Below are positions 32,196 through 41,974 of a stretch of 64,000 bases of DNA, in pieces. Position 1 is the first letter of the stretch; each line of letters starts with the position of its first letter. The position numbers and the translations under genes were made by a program. The DNA comes from Streptococcus sanguinis (GTDB lineage: Bacteria; Bacillota; Bacilli; Lactobacillales; Streptococcaceae). The stretch is from contig NZ_CDMW01000001.1 of NCBI RefSeq assembly GCF_001078705.1, forward strand, positions 501,106 to 565,105, written 5' to 3'. The notes under the pieces are model-generated. The model was not told the DNA's origin. It worked only from the letters and a program-made list of their open reading frames with translations, and did not search any database.

Positions 32196-32965
32196 AATTT
32201 GTTTTTGATTTGGATGGGACCTTGTCCTTTGATTATATGACGATTGATGAGGAGATTAAGCAGGTTCTGCTGACGGCTCCTCAGTTTGGGCATGAAGTTC
32301 TGTTTGCTTCGGCGCGTTCCTATCGAGATTGTCTGGGACTATTAGGCCCGGAATTGAGCCAGCAGATAGTGATTGGCCTGAACGGCGGAGTAGCTTATCA
32401 GAAGGGACAGCTGATGTTTGAGCGTCAGCTGCATCAGTCAAGTTATCAAGCCATTCTAGACACTTGTTTGACCTATAATTTGCCTTTTTTCGTTGATAAT
32501 ACTTTTGATTACAGCGGCCAGATTTTAGAAAAAATCCCTTTCATTGCCAGTGTAGATCCTCTCAAGCGGGCAAGACGGCTGGAATTGACTGAACTCCAGC
32601 ATCCTATTAAGCTTGTTATTTACATGGGGAATCATGAGCAGCTCTTAGATGATGTACAGGCTCGTTTTGCAAGCTTGCCTAACTTGAGTCTAGACTATCA
32701 TGAACATGAGAAATGTTTTTATGTCAATCCGGCTGAAACCAATAAAGCTTCAACTGTAAAGGAACTCTGCGGTTCGGATTATGTGGCTTTTGGTAATGAT
32801 CAAAATGATATCCAGCTCTTTAAGAATTCTCTCTACGCTGTGCAGGTTGGGGATTTCCCAGGCTTGAGCGATTATGCGGATGAGCAGGTTGCCTTTCAGG
32901 AAAATTTACCCAAGGCAGTCGCAGCAAGAATCTTACAAAAATTTGCAGATTTCCGAAGAAAATAA
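32192..32965 (+). CDS. Cof-type HAD-superfamily phosphatase
   Basis: 257 residues. Motif I is [10 protein letters not shown] (nucleophile Asp6, acid/base Asp8), and motif IV is [15 protein letters not shown]2-type cap lies between, as in Cof/YidA sugar-phosphate and flavin phosphatases. Coupled to folD by an ATGA overlap; the substrate cannot be told from sequence. Confidence 0.9.
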   Translation: MKFVFDLDGTLSFDYMTIDEEIKQVLLTAPQFGHEVLFASARSYRDCLGLLGPELSQQIVIGLNGGVAYQKGQLMFERQLHQSSYQAILDTCLTYNLPFFVDNTFDYSGQILEKIPFIASVDPLKRARRLELTELQHPIKLVIYMGNHEQLLDDVQARFASLPNLSLDYHEHEKCFYVNPAETNKASTVKELCGSDYVAFGNDQNDIQLFKNSLYAVQVGDFPGLSDYADEQVAFQENLPKAVAARILQKFADFRRK

Positions 32966-32980
32966 CTTTCTTGCGATACG

Positions 32981-33004
32981 AGGCACCTGTTTAGGTGCCT
33001 TTTG
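32981..33004 (+). terminator. Terminator after the folD-HAD pair
   Basis: AGGCACCT pairs perfectly with AGGTGCCT around GTTT, followed by TTTT. Confidence 0.85.
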
Positions 33005-33072
33005 GTGTATAATGAAGATAGGTTTGGTCATCTTGAGACAAGTGCAGGATGGAGTTAATCTAGGAGAATATC

Positions 33073-33915
33073 ATGTCAAAAAATGCTGAAAATATTTTAA
33101 AAAGAGTCATTAGGGAACGTCCCTTGGATAGCCACAAGGGCGACTACGGCCGTCTCTTATTGATTGGGGGGACCTATCCTTATGGGGGTGCCATTATCAT
33201 GGCAGCTTTGGCAGCAGTCAATAGTGGGGCCGGTCTGGTGACTGTTGCTACAGATAGAGAAAATATCGCCCCTCTGCACAGCCATTTACCGGAGGCCATG
33301 GCCTTTGACCTAGAGGAGCAAGTTCGATTGACAGAGCAGCTGACCAAATCAGATGTTGTCTTGATTGGTCCTGGCTTGGCGGAGAATCAACTAGGCCTAG
33401 ATATCCTACAAAAGGTAATCCAGACTGTGGCAGAACAGCAGATACTTATCATGGATGGCGGCGCCATTTCACTTTTTAGCAAAGGAGCTTTGCCATTTCC
33501 AAAAGCCCAAACAGTTTTTACCCCTCACCAGAAGGAGTGGGAAGGCTTATCGGGTTTGAGCTTGTCAGATCAGACAGCGGCAGCCAATCAGGCGGCGGTC
33601 AATCAACTGCCTCTGGGCAGTATTGTCGTACAGAAAAAGCATGGGACGACCATCTATCAAAGTGGGCAAGAGCAGGTCTTTGAGCTGACAGTAGGCGGAC
33701 CTTATCAGGCAACTGGTGGAATGGGGGATACGCTGGCCGGTATGATTGCTGCTTTTGCGGGTCAGTTTAAATCAAGCAGCCTCTTTGAGCGAGTGGCGGC
33801 TGCAACCCTTCTTCACTCCCTTATCGCAGATGAATTAAGTCGGGAAGCTTATGTCGTCCTGCCAACGGCAATCAGTAGGGCCATTCCAAGGTGGATGAAG
33901 GAGATGAGTCAGTAG
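33073..33915 (+). CDS. nnrD: ADP/ATP-dependent NAD(P)H-hydrate dehydratase
   Basis: 280 residues, a stand-alone ribokinase-like domain (the C-terminal half of E. coli YjeF). It repairs hydrated NADH/NADPH. HKGDYGRLLLIGG at the N-terminus, FTPHQKEWEGL in the middle and GGMGDTLAGMIAAF with the catalytic Asp are the family markers. TAGGAGAAT precedes ATG 33073. The epimerase half is not in this window. Confidence 0.93.
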   Translation: MSKNAENILKRVIRERPLDSHKGDYGRLLLIGGTYPYGGAIIMAALAAVNSGAGLVTVATDRENIAPLHSHLPEAMAFDLEEQVRLTEQLTKSDVVLIGPGLAENQLGLDILQKVIQTVAEQQILIMDGGAISLFSKGALPFPKAQTVFTPHQKEWEGLSGLSLSDQTAAANQAAVNQLPLGSIVVQKKHGTTIYQSGQEQVFELTVGGPYQATGGMGDTLAGMIAAFAGQFKSSSLFERVAAATLLHSLIADELSREAYVVLPTAISRAIPRWMKEMSQ

Positions 33916-33939
33916 ACTTTTTCTTGGGTTTTAAGTCAG

Positions 33940-33973
33940 CTGGGGTTCTTTTGATGAAGCCCAGTTTTTTTTC
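33940..33973 (+). terminator. Terminator after nnrD
   Basis: CTGGGGTTC pairs with GAAGCCCAG (one G-G-type mismatch) around TTTTGAT, followed by a long T-run. Confidence 0.85.
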
Positions 33974-34072
33974 TTGCTTTTCAGGGAATTTTTAGACTTT
34001 GTAATCGGTTTTTTATGCAGTTTTTTGTTATAATAAAAGTTACGGAAAAACTAGAAATGAAAGGAAAAGGAC

Positions 34073-35413
34073 ATGCCAGAGTATTTGTCGGTTTCGACCT
34101 TGACCAAGTATCTGAAGATGAAGTTTGAACGGGATCCTTATTTGGAGCGGGTCTATCTGACTGGCCAGGTGTCCAATTTCCGCCGGCGCCCCAACCATCA
34201 GTATTTCTCATTGAAAGATGAAAAGGCTGTCATTCAGGTTACGATTTGGTCTGGTGTCTACCAGAAGCTAGGTTTTGAGCTGGAAGAAGGCATGAAAATC
34301 AATGTCATTGGCCGGGTGCAGCTCTATGAGCCGAGCGGTTCCTATTCTATTATCATTGAAAAGGCAGAACCGGATGGTATCGGAGCCTTGGCTATCCAGT
34401 TTGAACAGCTCAAGAAAAAACTGGGAGAAGAAGGGCTTTTTCAAGAGAAATTCAAGCAAGCCTTACCCCAATTTCCTAAGAAAATTGGGGTTGTAACCAG
34501 TCTTAGCGGAGCGGTCATCCGAGACATTATCACGACGGTCAGCCGTCGCTTTCCGGGAGTGGAGATTGTCCTTTATCCGACCAAGGTACAGGGAGATGGG
34601 GCTGCAGCTCAGGTTGCTGACCACATCAGACTGGCCAATGAGAGGTCGGATTTGGATGTACTGATTATTGGTCGAGGTGGCGGTTCTATCGAAGATCTCT
34701 GGGCTTTCAACGAAGAGGAAACAGTTCGGGCTATTTTTGAGTCTAGGATTCCTGTTATTTCTAGTGTCGGCCATGAGACAGATACGACTTTAGCCGACTT
34801 TGTGGCAGATCGCAGGGCTGCGACTCCGACGGCTGCGGCTGAACTAGCAACACCGGTCACCAAGCTAGACCTGCTGGGACATTTGCAGCAGCAGGAAAAT
34901 CGCATGTCACGCGCGATTTCTAATCGTCTGAGCTTTTATCGGGAGCGACTGAATAAACTGACCCAGTCGGTTATCTTCCGACAGCCAGAGCGGCTTTACG
35001 ATGGTCATCTGCAGAAGTTGGATCAGCTCAACCTGCGACTCAAGCAAAAAATTCGCGAATATTATAGTGAAGAGCTGCAGCGAGTTAGAATCTTACAGCA
35101 TCGTTTGGAAGCATTGAATCCGATCAGTCGCGTTCAGCGTTTTCAAGAGCAGACTGCCCAGCTGGAGCGTTTGCTGCGCAGCAACATGGCGGTCATTTAT
35201 GATAACAAGGTGGCTCAAGTCAGGAGATTATCCGAGGCCTTGCTTATGCTGGATACCAGTCGAATCGTGGCGCGTGGCTATGCTATTGTCCAAAAGAATC
35301 AAAAGGTTGTCGAGTCAAGCGCAGGCATTGAAGAAAAAGATGAGCTGACCCTGCTTATGCGGGATGGGCAGCTGGAAGTAGAGGTAAAACATGTCCAAAG
35401 AAAAGAAATTTGA
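34073..35413 (+). CDS. xseA: Exodeoxyribonuclease VII large subunit
   Basis: 446 residues. An N-terminal OB fold ([23 protein letters not shown]) binds DNA. The catalytic core has [18 protein letters not shown] and [20 protein letters not shown], and a long coiled-coil C-terminus follows. Start ATG follows AAAGGAAAAGG, with TTATAATAA about 40 bases upstream. It opens a tightly packed set running to recN. xseB begins 23 bases before its stop. Confidence 0.97.
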   Translation: MPEYLSVSTLTKYLKMKFERDPYLERVYLTGQVSNFRRRPNHQYFSLKDEKAVIQVTIWSGVYQKLGFELEEGMKINVIGRVQLYEPSGSYSIIIEKAEPDGIGALAIQFEQLKKKLGEEGLFQEKFKQALPQFPKKIGVVTSLSGAVIRDIITTVSRRFPGVEIVLYPTKVQGDGAAAQVADHIRLANERSDLDVLIIGRGGGSIEDLWAFNEEETVRAIFESRIPVISSVGHETDTTLADFVADRRAATPTAAAELATPVTKLDLLGHLQQQENRMSRAISNRLSFYRERLNKLTQSVIFRQPERLYDGHLQKLDQLNLRLKQKIREYYSEELQRVRILQHRLEALNPISRVQRFQEQTAQLERLLRSNMAVIYDNKVAQVRRLSEALLMLDTSRIVARGYAIVQKNQKVVESSAGIEEKDELTLLMRDGQLEVEVKHVQRKEI

Positions 35414-35603
35414 AGAAAATTTAGCAGACTTGGAAGCCATTGTCCAAAAGCTGGAAAATGGTGATGTAGCGCTGGAAGAGGCGATTGCGGAATTCCAAAA
35501 GGGGATGAAACTTTCAAAGGAACTCCAGGCTAGTCTGGATAAGGCAGAAAAGACCTTAGTTAAGGTCATGCAGGCAGACGGCACAGAAACGGAAATGGAA
35601 TGA
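35391..35603 (+). CDS. xseB: Exodeoxyribonuclease VII small subunit
   Basis: 70 residues, mostly two helices ([19 protein letters not shown] and [16 protein letters not shown]), the standard XseB form that packs on XseA. Its 23-base overlap with xseA and ATGA overlap with ispA suggest translational coupling, suited to a multisubunit nuclease. Confidence 0.96.
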   Translation: MSKEKKFEENLADLEAIVQKLENGDVALEEAIAEFQKGMKLSKELQASLDKAEKTLVKVMQADGTETEME

Positions 35604-36475
35604 CAAGAAACGAGAAACTGGAAAAAATTGGTCTGACGATTGAGGATTTTTATAGGTCTCAGCAAGTTTCGTCGGATTTATCAGAAGTTATTTTGTACTC
35701 GGTCCAGGCTGGCGGCAAGCGGATTCGTCCCTTACTGCTATTGGAATTGATTCAAGCTTTTGGCCTAGAGCTAGCTGAGGCCCACTATCAGGTTGCGGCG
35801 GCTCTTGAGATGATTCACACTGGCAGCCTTATCCATGATGATTTGCCGGCTATGGATGATGACGACTATCGCCGAGGCCGCTTGACTAGCCATAAGAAGT
35901 TTGGAGAGGATATGGCTATTTTGGCAGGTGATTCTCTCTTTTTGGACCCCTATGGACTATTGGCAAGGGCCGAGCTGCCTAGTCAGGTCAAGGTGGACTT
36001 GATTTCTGAGTTGTCTCTGGCAGCAGGGAGCTTTGGTATGGTCGCAGGACAAGTTCTGGACATGCAAGGCGAAGGACAAGCAATTAGTCTAGAAGATTTA
36101 AAAACTATCCATGCCAATAAGACTGGAAAACTTCTAACGTTTCCTTTTGTTGCAGCTAGTTTGATTGCTCAGGCTGAGCAGTCTGTTCAAGACAAGCTTC
36201 GTAGGATTGGAGAGCTCTTGGGCTTGGCCTTTCAAGTGCGGGATGATATTTTGGATGTGACAGCCAGCTTTGAAGAGCTGGGTAAAACCCCGCAGAAAGA
36301 TTTAGCTGCAGCCAAGTCGACTTATCCAGCTTTTCTAGGACTGGATGGAGCTAAGAACTTTTTCAATCAGACCCTTGATGAAGCTGTGGACATTCTGAAA
36401 GACTTGGAAGAAAAGACAGAGTTTTCAGGCGAAGAAATTCAAAAGATAATAGAAAGTTTGAGAATGAATGGCTAA
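35600..36475 (+). CDS. ispA: Farnesyl (polyprenyl) diphosphate synthase
   Basis: 291 residues. It condenses isopentenyl units to make the precursor of undecaprenyl phosphate. The two aspartate-rich motifs are [14 protein letters not shown] (about 83-96) and RDDILDVTA (about 213-221). GGKRIRPLL and the [11 protein letters not shown] region are also typical of trans-prenyltransferases. Farnesyl chain length is inferred from context and size. Confidence 0.95.
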   Translation: MTRNEKLEKIGLTIEDFYRSQQVSSDLSEVILYSVQAGGKRIRPLLLLELIQAFGLELAEAHYQVAAALEMIHTGSLIHDDLPAMDDDDYRRGRLTSHKKFGEDMAILAGDSLFLDPYGLLARAELPSQVKVDLISELSLAAGSFGMVAGQVLDMQGEGQAISLEDLKTIHANKTGKLLTFPFVAASLIAQAEQSVQDKLRRIGELLGLAFQVRDDILDVTASFEELGKTPQKDLAAAKSTYPAFLGLDGAKNFFNQTLDEAVDILKDLEEKTEFSGEEIQKIIESLRMNG

Positions 36476-37283
36476 GGAAAGAGTAGATGTGCTGGCCTAC
36501 AGACAAGGGCTCTTTGAGACCAGAGAGCAGGCTAAGCGTGGTGTAATGGCTGGATTGGTTATTGCTGCGGCCAATGGCCAGCGTTTTGACAAGCCAGGTG
36601 AAAAGATTGACACAATCACAGAGCTGCGCTTAAAAGGCGAGAAACTCAGATATGTCAGCCGAGGTGGCCTCAAGCTAGAAAAGGCTTTGCAAGTCTTTGA
36701 TATTTCGGTCACTGATCGAGTGACCTTGGATATCGGAGCTTCGACCGGCGGTTTTACAGATGTCATGCTACAGCACGGAGCTAAGCTGGTCTATGCAGTA
36801 GATGTCGGTACTAATCAGCTGGCTTGGAAGCTCAGACAGGATGAGCGGGTTGTCAGCATGGAGCAGTTTAATTTTCGCTATGCCCAAAGGACTGACTTTG
36901 AGCAGGAGCCTAGTTTTGCTAGTATTGATGTTAGCTTTATATCGCTGAGCTTGATTTTGCCAGTTCTGCATGAGATTTTGGCTCGGGATGGCCAAGTGGT
37001 TGCCTTGATCAAGCCTCAGTTTGAAGCAGGCCGCGAGCAGATTGGGAAAAAAGGGATTGTCAAGGATAAAAAGGTCCATTTGGCAGTTCTGGAAAAGGTC
37101 ACAGCATTTATGATGGAGGCTGGCTTTTCTGTCAGGGGACTGGATTTTTCGCCTATTCAGGGCGGTCAGGGCAATGTAGAATTTCTGGCCTATTTAGAAA
37201 AGAGCACAGAGCCGCAGCCTCTTGATTCAGCTATGATGACAGCTGTCGTAGAGGCAGCACACAAGGAATTTAAGGATGAATAA
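36468..37283 (+). CDS. tlyA: TlyA family rRNA 2'-O-methyltransferase / S4-domain protein
   Basis: 271 residues. An N-terminal S4 domain (about 1-60, RVDVLAYRQGLFETREQAKR) precedes an FtsJ-like Rossmann methyltransferase with TLDIGASTGGFTDVMLQ, VYAVDVGTNQLAW and VALIKPQFEAG. By homology it methylates ribose positions in rRNA. It overlaps ispA and argR by 8 bases each. The order ispA-tlyA-argR-recN is conserved in Firmicutes. Confidence 0.94.
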   Translation: MAKERVDVLAYRQGLFETREQAKRGVMAGLVIAAANGQRFDKPGEKIDTITELRLKGEKLRYVSRGGLKLEKALQVFDISVTDRVTLDIGASTGGFTDVMLQHGAKLVYAVDVGTNQLAWKLRQDERVVSMEQFNFRYAQRTDFEQEPSFASIDVSFISLSLILPVLHEILARDGQVVALIKPQFEAGREQIGKKGIVKDKKVHLAVLEKVTAFMMEAGFSVRGLDFSPIQGGQGNVEFLAYLEKSTEPQPLDSAMMTAVVEAAHKEFKDE

Positions 37284-37707
37284 GAAGGATAGATTAGAAA
37301 AGATTAGACGCTTTGTCAGTGATTATGATATTGGCACTCAGGAGGAAATTGTAGAGCATCTCAGGGAGTCTGGGATTACCGCGACACAGGCTACCGTTTC
37401 TAGGGATATCAAGGAACTGGGCATTGTCAAGATACCGCTCAAGGACAACACCTATATCTACGAGCTACCTAAGACCATGACCAGCAGTCTGGGCTTGGCT
37501 GAAAATAATATCCTGTCCTATCAGGTTTTGGGAAATATGATCAATCTCAGTCTGGTACCGGGGAGCACAGCACTGGTCAAGCGTCATCTTAGAAATGAAT
37601 TTGCTGAGGATATTTTCAGTATCTTGGCAGACAACGATAGTATTTTGATGGTTATGATGACAGAGGAAGCAGCTGCAAGGGTTGCAAGCATCATTCACCA
37701 TTGGTAG
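37276..37707 (+). CDS. argR: Arginine repressor family regulator (ArgR/AhrC)
   Basis: 143 residues. The winged helix is at about 1-65 (TQATVSRDIKELGIVK is the recognition region); the oligomerisation and arginine-binding domain follows with PGSTALVKRHL and ILADNDSILMVM. The usual GDD-type arginine-binding aspartates appear as ADND, so one Asp is retained. Streptococci carry several ArgR paralogues; this recN-linked one is the AhrC-like member by position. Confidence 0.93.
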   Translation: MNKKDRLEKIRRFVSDYDIGTQEEIVEHLRESGITATQATVSRDIKELGIVKIPLKDNTYIYELPKTMTSSLGLAENNILSYQVLGNMINLSLVPGSTALVKRHLRNEFAEDIFSILADNDSILMVMMTEEAAARVASIIHHW

Positions 37708-37715
37708 GAAAGCCT

Positions 37716-39374
37716 ATGTTATTAGAAATTTCGATTAAAAATTTTGCCATTATTGAGGAGATTTCCCTTAATTTTGAGCAAGGTATGACGGTTTTAACCG
37801 GGGAAACCGGAGCCGGCAAGTCTATTATTATTGATGCGATGAACATGATGCTAGGCAGCCGCGCGACAACGGATGTTATTCGTCATGGGGCACCCAAAGC
37901 TGAGATAGAGGGGCTTTTTTCGCTGGAAAATAGCAGAGCTTTGCGAGAGATTTTTGAGGAGCAGGGCTGGGAGCTGACCGACGAGCTGATTATCCGTCGG
38001 GAAATTCTGCAAAACGGCCGCAGTGTCAGCCGTATCAATGGCCAGATGGTTAATCTGTCTGTTCTAAAGGCTGTCGGCCAGCACTTGGTGGATATCCATG
38101 GTCAGCATGATCAGGAAGAGCTGATGAGACCCCAGCTTCATATTGCCATGCTAGATGAGTTTGGATCAGCAGACTTTTTGCATCTCAAAGGCCGCTATCA
38201 GGAAACCTTTGACCGCTATCGAAGCCTGCGTAAGCAAGTCCTGACTTTGCAGAAAAATCAGCAGGAGCATAAGGCCAGGATTGAGATGCTGGAGTTTCAG
38301 ATGGCGGAGATTGAAAGCGCGGCCCTCAAAAGCGGTGAAGATACTGCCCTGCATCAGGAACGAGATCGTTTGCTCAACCACAAGCTCATTGCCGATACGC
38401 TGACGAATGCCTATACCATGCTGGATAATGAAGATTTTTCCAGTCTGACCAATGTCCGCTCAGCTATGAATGACCTTGAGTCTATCGAGGATTACGATCC
38501 AGCCTACAAGGAGCTTTCCGGCAGCTTGTCGGAGACTTATTATGTCTTGGAAGATGTCAGCAAGCGTTTAGAGGACATTTTAGATGGACTGGACTTTGAC
38601 GGAGATCGGCTGCTGCAGGTGGAGAGTCGCTTAGACTTGATTAACAGCATCACACGTAAATACGGAGGCCAAGTAGATGATGTGCTGGATTACTTTGCTC
38701 AAATTTCCAAAGAATACAGCCTTTTAACTGGAAGTAACTTGTCCTCAGAGGATATGGACCGAGAGCTGAAGGCCTTGGAGAGAGAGCTGGTAGAGCTGGC
38801 CCAGGAGTTGAGTCAGGCTCGTCACGGCCTAGCAGCCCAGCTGGAAGCGGAAATCAAGCAAGAGCTGCAGGACCTCTATATGGAAAAGGCGCGCTTTAAA
38901 GTGCAGTTCAGTAAGGGCAAGTTTAACCGTGAAGGCAATGAACAAGTAGAATTCTACATCTCAGCCAATCCGGGTGAGGATTTCAAACCTCTGGTGAAGG
39001 TTGCGTCTGGCGGGGAGCTCTCCCGTCTCATGCTAGCTATCAAGTCTGCCTTTTCTCGTAAGGAAGGTAAGACCAGCATTGTCTTTGACGAAGTGGATAC
39101 GGGTGTTTCTGGCCGAGTGGCCCAGGCTATTGCTCAGAAGATTCACAAGATTGGCTCCAACGGCCAAGTCTTGGCTATTTCCCATCTGCCGCAGGTCATT
39201 GCGATTGCCGATTATCAGTTCTTTATTGAGAAGATTTCGGATGAGAATTCAACCGTCTCAACGGTTCGCCTGCTGACGGCTGACGAGCGTGTTCAGGAAG
39301 TTGCTAAGATGCTGGCTGGCGAAGATGTAACGGATGCTGCCTTGACCCAAGCCAGAGAATTATTAAAGAAATAA
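37716..39374 (+). CDS. recN: DNA repair ATPase RecN
   Basis: 552 residues from ATG 37716 (MLLEISIKNFAIIEEI), preceded by AGGA; a TTG 15 bases upstream lies inside argR. It is an SMC-like protein for double-strand break repair. Walker A GETGAGKSIII (about 30-40), a central coiled coil (about 150-380), the ABC signature KVASGGELSRLMLAIKSA and Walker B SIVFDEVDTGVSG are all present. Confidence 0.97.
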   Translation: MLLEISIKNFAIIEEISLNFEQGMTVLTGETGAGKSIIIDAMNMMLGSRATTDVIRHGAPKAEIEGLFSLENSRALREIFEEQGWELTDELIIRREILQNGRSVSRINGQMVNLSVLKAVGQHLVDIHGQHDQEELMRPQLHIAMLDEFGSADFLHLKGRYQETFDRYRSLRKQVLTLQKNQQEHKARIEMLEFQMAEIESAALKSGEDTALHQERDRLLNHKLIADTLTNAYTMLDNEDFSSLTNVRSAMNDLESIEDYDPAYKELSGSLSETYYVLEDVSKRLEDILDGLDFDGDRLLQVESRLDLINSITRKYGGQVDDVLDYFAQISKEYSLLTGSNLSSEDMDRELKALERELVELAQELSQARHGLAAQLEAEIKQELQDLYMEKARFKVQFSKGKFNREGNEQVEFYISANPGEDFKPLVKVASGGELSRLMLAIKSAFSRKEGKTSIVFDEVDTGVSGRVAQAIAQKIHKIGSNGQVLAISHLPQVIAIADYQFFIEKISDENSTVSTVRLLTADERVQEVAKMLAGEDVTDAALTQARELLKK

Positions 39375-39425
39375 AGAAGCGAGGCTGAGACACTAGTGTT
39401 TCGGTCTCCTTTAGGAGGGGCGCAT

Positions 39426-40154
39426 ATGACAGAATATTTTGCAATTGGTGATGTCCATGGTAAGGCTAGTATGCTAGATAAGCTGCTCCAGCACTGGGAC
39501 GGTCGTAGCCAACTGGTCTTTCTAGGCGACTTGATAGATCGTGGTGAGGACAGCCGAGCAGTTTTGGAGCGGGTCAAGGACCTAGTGGACCAAGAAGGAG
39601 CTGTTTGTCTGTCTGGCAATCATGAGTATATGTTTCTGACCTGGCTGGACAATCCTGAAAAATCTTATGACCACTACCGACGCAATGGCGGAGATACGAC
39701 GATTAATTCGCTTTTAGGCCGGCCTCTCAATGCTTCTGTAGATGGAGTAGCAGACGCGGAACGTGTCAAGACGGAGGCGGCCGATTTAGTAGATTTTATT
39801 CGTCAGATGCCTTTCCTATTGGAGACAGAGCGGTACATTTTTGTCCATGCCGGCCTAGATTTGGAGCTGAAAGACTGGCGAGAAACCAGTGATTATCAAA
39901 AAGTTTGGATTCGCGCGCCTTTTCACGAAGGCAGTAATCAGACTGGCAAAACGATTGTCTTTGGTCATACACCAACATTTTACCTCTTGCATAAAGCACC
40001 GGGAACTGATCAGCTATGGATGACTGAGGATGACAAGATTGGTATGGATGGCGGAGCTGTCTATGGAGGAGTCCTCCACGGAGTTGTCTTTGGTCATAAT
40101 TGCATCGTAGAGCGGTATGCTATAAAAAATGATGGTTTGGTAGCTGAAGACTGA
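39426..40154 (+). CDS. Metallophosphatase of the serine/threonine protein phosphatase type
   Basis: 242 residues from ATG 39426, set by AGGAGGGG. The calcineurin-like motifs are GDVHG (10-14 region), GDLIDRGED, GNHEYM, and FGHTPT with a C-terminal GGAVYGG, as in lambda/PrpA-type phosphatases and diadenosine tetraphosphatases. Substrate is uncertain. The leader contains GAGACACTAGTGTTTCGG and GTCTC arms that could form a hairpin. Confidence 0.88.
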   Translation: MTEYFAIGDVHGKASMLDKLLQHWDGRSQLVFLGDLIDRGEDSRAVLERVKDLVDQEGAVCLSGNHEYMFLTWLDNPEKSYDHYRRNGGDTTINSLLGRPLNASVDGVADAERVKTEAADLVDFIRQMPFLLETERYIFVHAGLDLELKDWRETSDYQKVWIRAPFHEGSNQTGKTIVFGHTPTFYLLHKAPGTDQLWMTEDDKIGMDGGAVYGGVLHGVVFGHNCIVERYAIKNDGLVAED

Positions 40155-40186
40155 AAAAAGATTGGGAAAATCCAATCTTTTTTTGC
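40154..40186 (+). terminator. Terminator closing the xseA-to-phosphatase unit
   Basis: AAAAAAGATTGG pairs with CCAATCTTTTTT around GAAAAT. The rest of 40187-40437 is AT-rich and holds only the probable degV promoter (TGGTATAAT at about 40384-40392). Confidence 0.9.
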
Positions 40187-40437
40187 TGAGATTCTCTTTG
40201 AAAACCAGCTTTTTCCTAAAATTTTCCCCAATAAAGCTAAAAAAGCTGCATGTAAACACTTTTTCATCTAATTTTAAAGAAGCGCAAAAAGATTAAAAAA
40301 CAAAAACAAGCAGATTAAATTTAGGAAACGCTTGGACTGGGCTATGATTTTAGCGAATATTCCCCCACAAAACCATAAAAATTTGGTATAATGTAGTGTA
40401 ATAATAAGTTAAAATTTAGATACAGAGTAGGAAATCT

Positions 40438-41271
40438 ATGACAAAAATAAAAATCGTAACAGATTCATCTGTAACCATTGAACCAGAGGTTGCTAAGGAA
40501 TTAGACATTACAATTGTGCCTCTCTCTGTTATGGTGGACGGGGTGATCTATTCGGATGCAGACCTAGAGGAAGGTGAGTTTCTTCGTCTCATGCAGTCTA
40601 GTCGCAATCTTCCTAAAACCAGTCAGCCGCCTGTCGGAGTCTTTGCTGATGTTTTTGAGCGCTTGGCAGAGAATGGAGCGCAGATTATCTCCATTCACAT
40701 GTCTCACGCCTTATCAGGAACTGTCGAAGCCGCCCGTCAGGGAGCGACTTTGGCTAATGCTGATGTGACGGTTGTTGACAGCTCTTTTACTGATCAGGCT
40801 ATGAAGTTCCAAGTCACAGAAGCAGCTAAGCTGGCCAAGGAAGGAGTTAGCCTAGAGGAGATTCTGACTAAAATCGAGGAAGTGAAGGAAAAGACAGAGC
40901 TCTACATCGGTCTCTCTACCTTAGAAAATCTGGTTAAAGGAGGCCGTATAGGCCGAGTTTCTGGCCTGATTAGCTCCTTGCTCAATATCCGGGTCATCAT
41001 GCAAATGAAGGACCATCAGCTGGAGCCTATTGTCAAGGGTAGGGGCGCTAAGACCTTTAAAAAATGGTTGGATGATTTGACAGCAAGTCTGCAAAACAAG
41101 CAAGTGGCTGAGATTGGAATTTCCTATGCTGGCGGTCCAGAATTGGCACTAGAAATGAAGGAAAGTTTACAGCCGTATGTCAAGAATCCTATTTCAGTGC
41201 TGGAAACAGGGTCCATTATTCAGACGCATACAGGGGAAAATGCTTGGGCTGTGCTGATTCGTTACGAATAA
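40438..41271 (+). CDS. DegV family fatty-acid-binding protein
   Basis: 277 residues. The two-domain EDD fold shows [14 protein letters not shown] at the N-terminus, the fatty-acid-site [12 protein letters not shown] (about 82-93) and a C-terminal [15 protein letters not shown]. FakB-type members present fatty acids to the kinase FakA; no FakA is in this window. Monocistronic by spacing. Confidence 0.93.
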   Translation: MTKIKIVTDSSVTIEPEVAKELDITIVPLSVMVDGVIYSDADLEEGEFLRLMQSSRNLPKTSQPPVGVFADVFERLAENGAQIISIHMSHALSGTVEAARQGATLANADVTVVDSSFTDQAMKFQVTEAAKLAKEGVSLEEILTKIEEVKEKTELYIGLSTLENLVKGGRIGRVSGLISSLLNIRVIMQMKDHQLEPIVKGRGAKTFKKWLDDLTASLQNKQVAEIGISYAGGPELALEMKESLQPYVKNPISVLETGSIIQTHTGENAWAVLIRYE

Positions 41272-41383
41272 AACCATAATAATTTAGAAAATAGCGGCTT
41301 AGTACTTGACCTGAAAGCTATTTTTAGATATGATAATATTTGTTAGGGTTATCAACCCAGAAAAAATTTGGAGGATTTGTTAA

Positions 41384-41659
41384 ATGGCTAACAAACAAGA
41401 TTTGATCGCAAAAGTAGCAGAAGCTACAGAATTGACTAAAAAAGATTCAGCAGCAGCAGTTGACGCTGTATTCGCAGCTGTAACTGAGTACCTTTCAAAA
41501 GGTGAAAAAGTTCAACTTATCGGTTTTGGTAACTTTGAAGTTCGTGAGCGTGCAGCACGTAAAGGTCGCAACCCACAAACTGGTAAAGAAATCAAAATCG
41601 CAGCTTCTAAAGTACCAGCTTTCAAAGCAGGTAAAGCTCTTAAAGACGCTGTAAAATAA
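41384..41659 (+). CDS. hup: DNA-binding protein HU
   Basis: 91 residues, the usual length. The DNA-wrapping arm [20 protein letters not shown] and the C-terminal [14 protein letters not shown] helix are diagnostic. Its codons are strongly biased to those of highly expressed genes. GGAGGA precedes ATG 41384. A terminator follows. Confidence 0.97.
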   Translation: MANKQDLIAKVAEATELTKKDSAAAVDAVFAAVTEYLSKGEKVQLIGFGNFEVRERAARKGRNPQTGKEIKIAASKVPAFKAGKALKDAVK

Positions 41660-41670
41660 TTTTGGTTAAT

Positions 41671-41717
41671 AAAACCTGACACACTTGCCTTTGGTGAGTA
41701 TGTCAGGTTTTTCTTTT
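41671..41717 (+). terminator. Terminator after hup
   Basis: AAACCTGACA pairs with TGTCAGGTTT across a 19-base loop, followed by TTCTTTTT. Confidence 0.88.
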
Positions 41718-41974
41718 TGATTTCAGTTCTTGAGCTTAGCAAAGAAAATTAATTTATGAACTTCCTTGGAGTTTTTATTTTTCAAAGAAGTGAAGGAAAT
41801 TGTCTCTAATCAAAAGAGAATGAGAAAGGACAAACATTTTCAAAGACGTAAAATAAAAAGTTGAAAATTTTAGCAAAAGCACTTTTAAATCATAGGTCTT
41901 TATGATAAAATGAAGGGAACATTTCTTTTTGCGTAATGATTGCGAGATCATTAAAAAAGTTTAGGAGGTAAGAA
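41718..41974 (+). promoter_or_regulatory. Leader region of the surface protein gene
   Basis: AT-rich non-coding stretch. TATGATAAAAT at 41901-41911 is a -10-like element. A 7-base inverted repeat (TAATGAT at 41934-41940 and ATCATTA at 41947-41953) lies in the presumed leader, and a strong AGGAGG (about 41962-41968) sets ATG 41975. I see no further gene here. Confidence 0.5.
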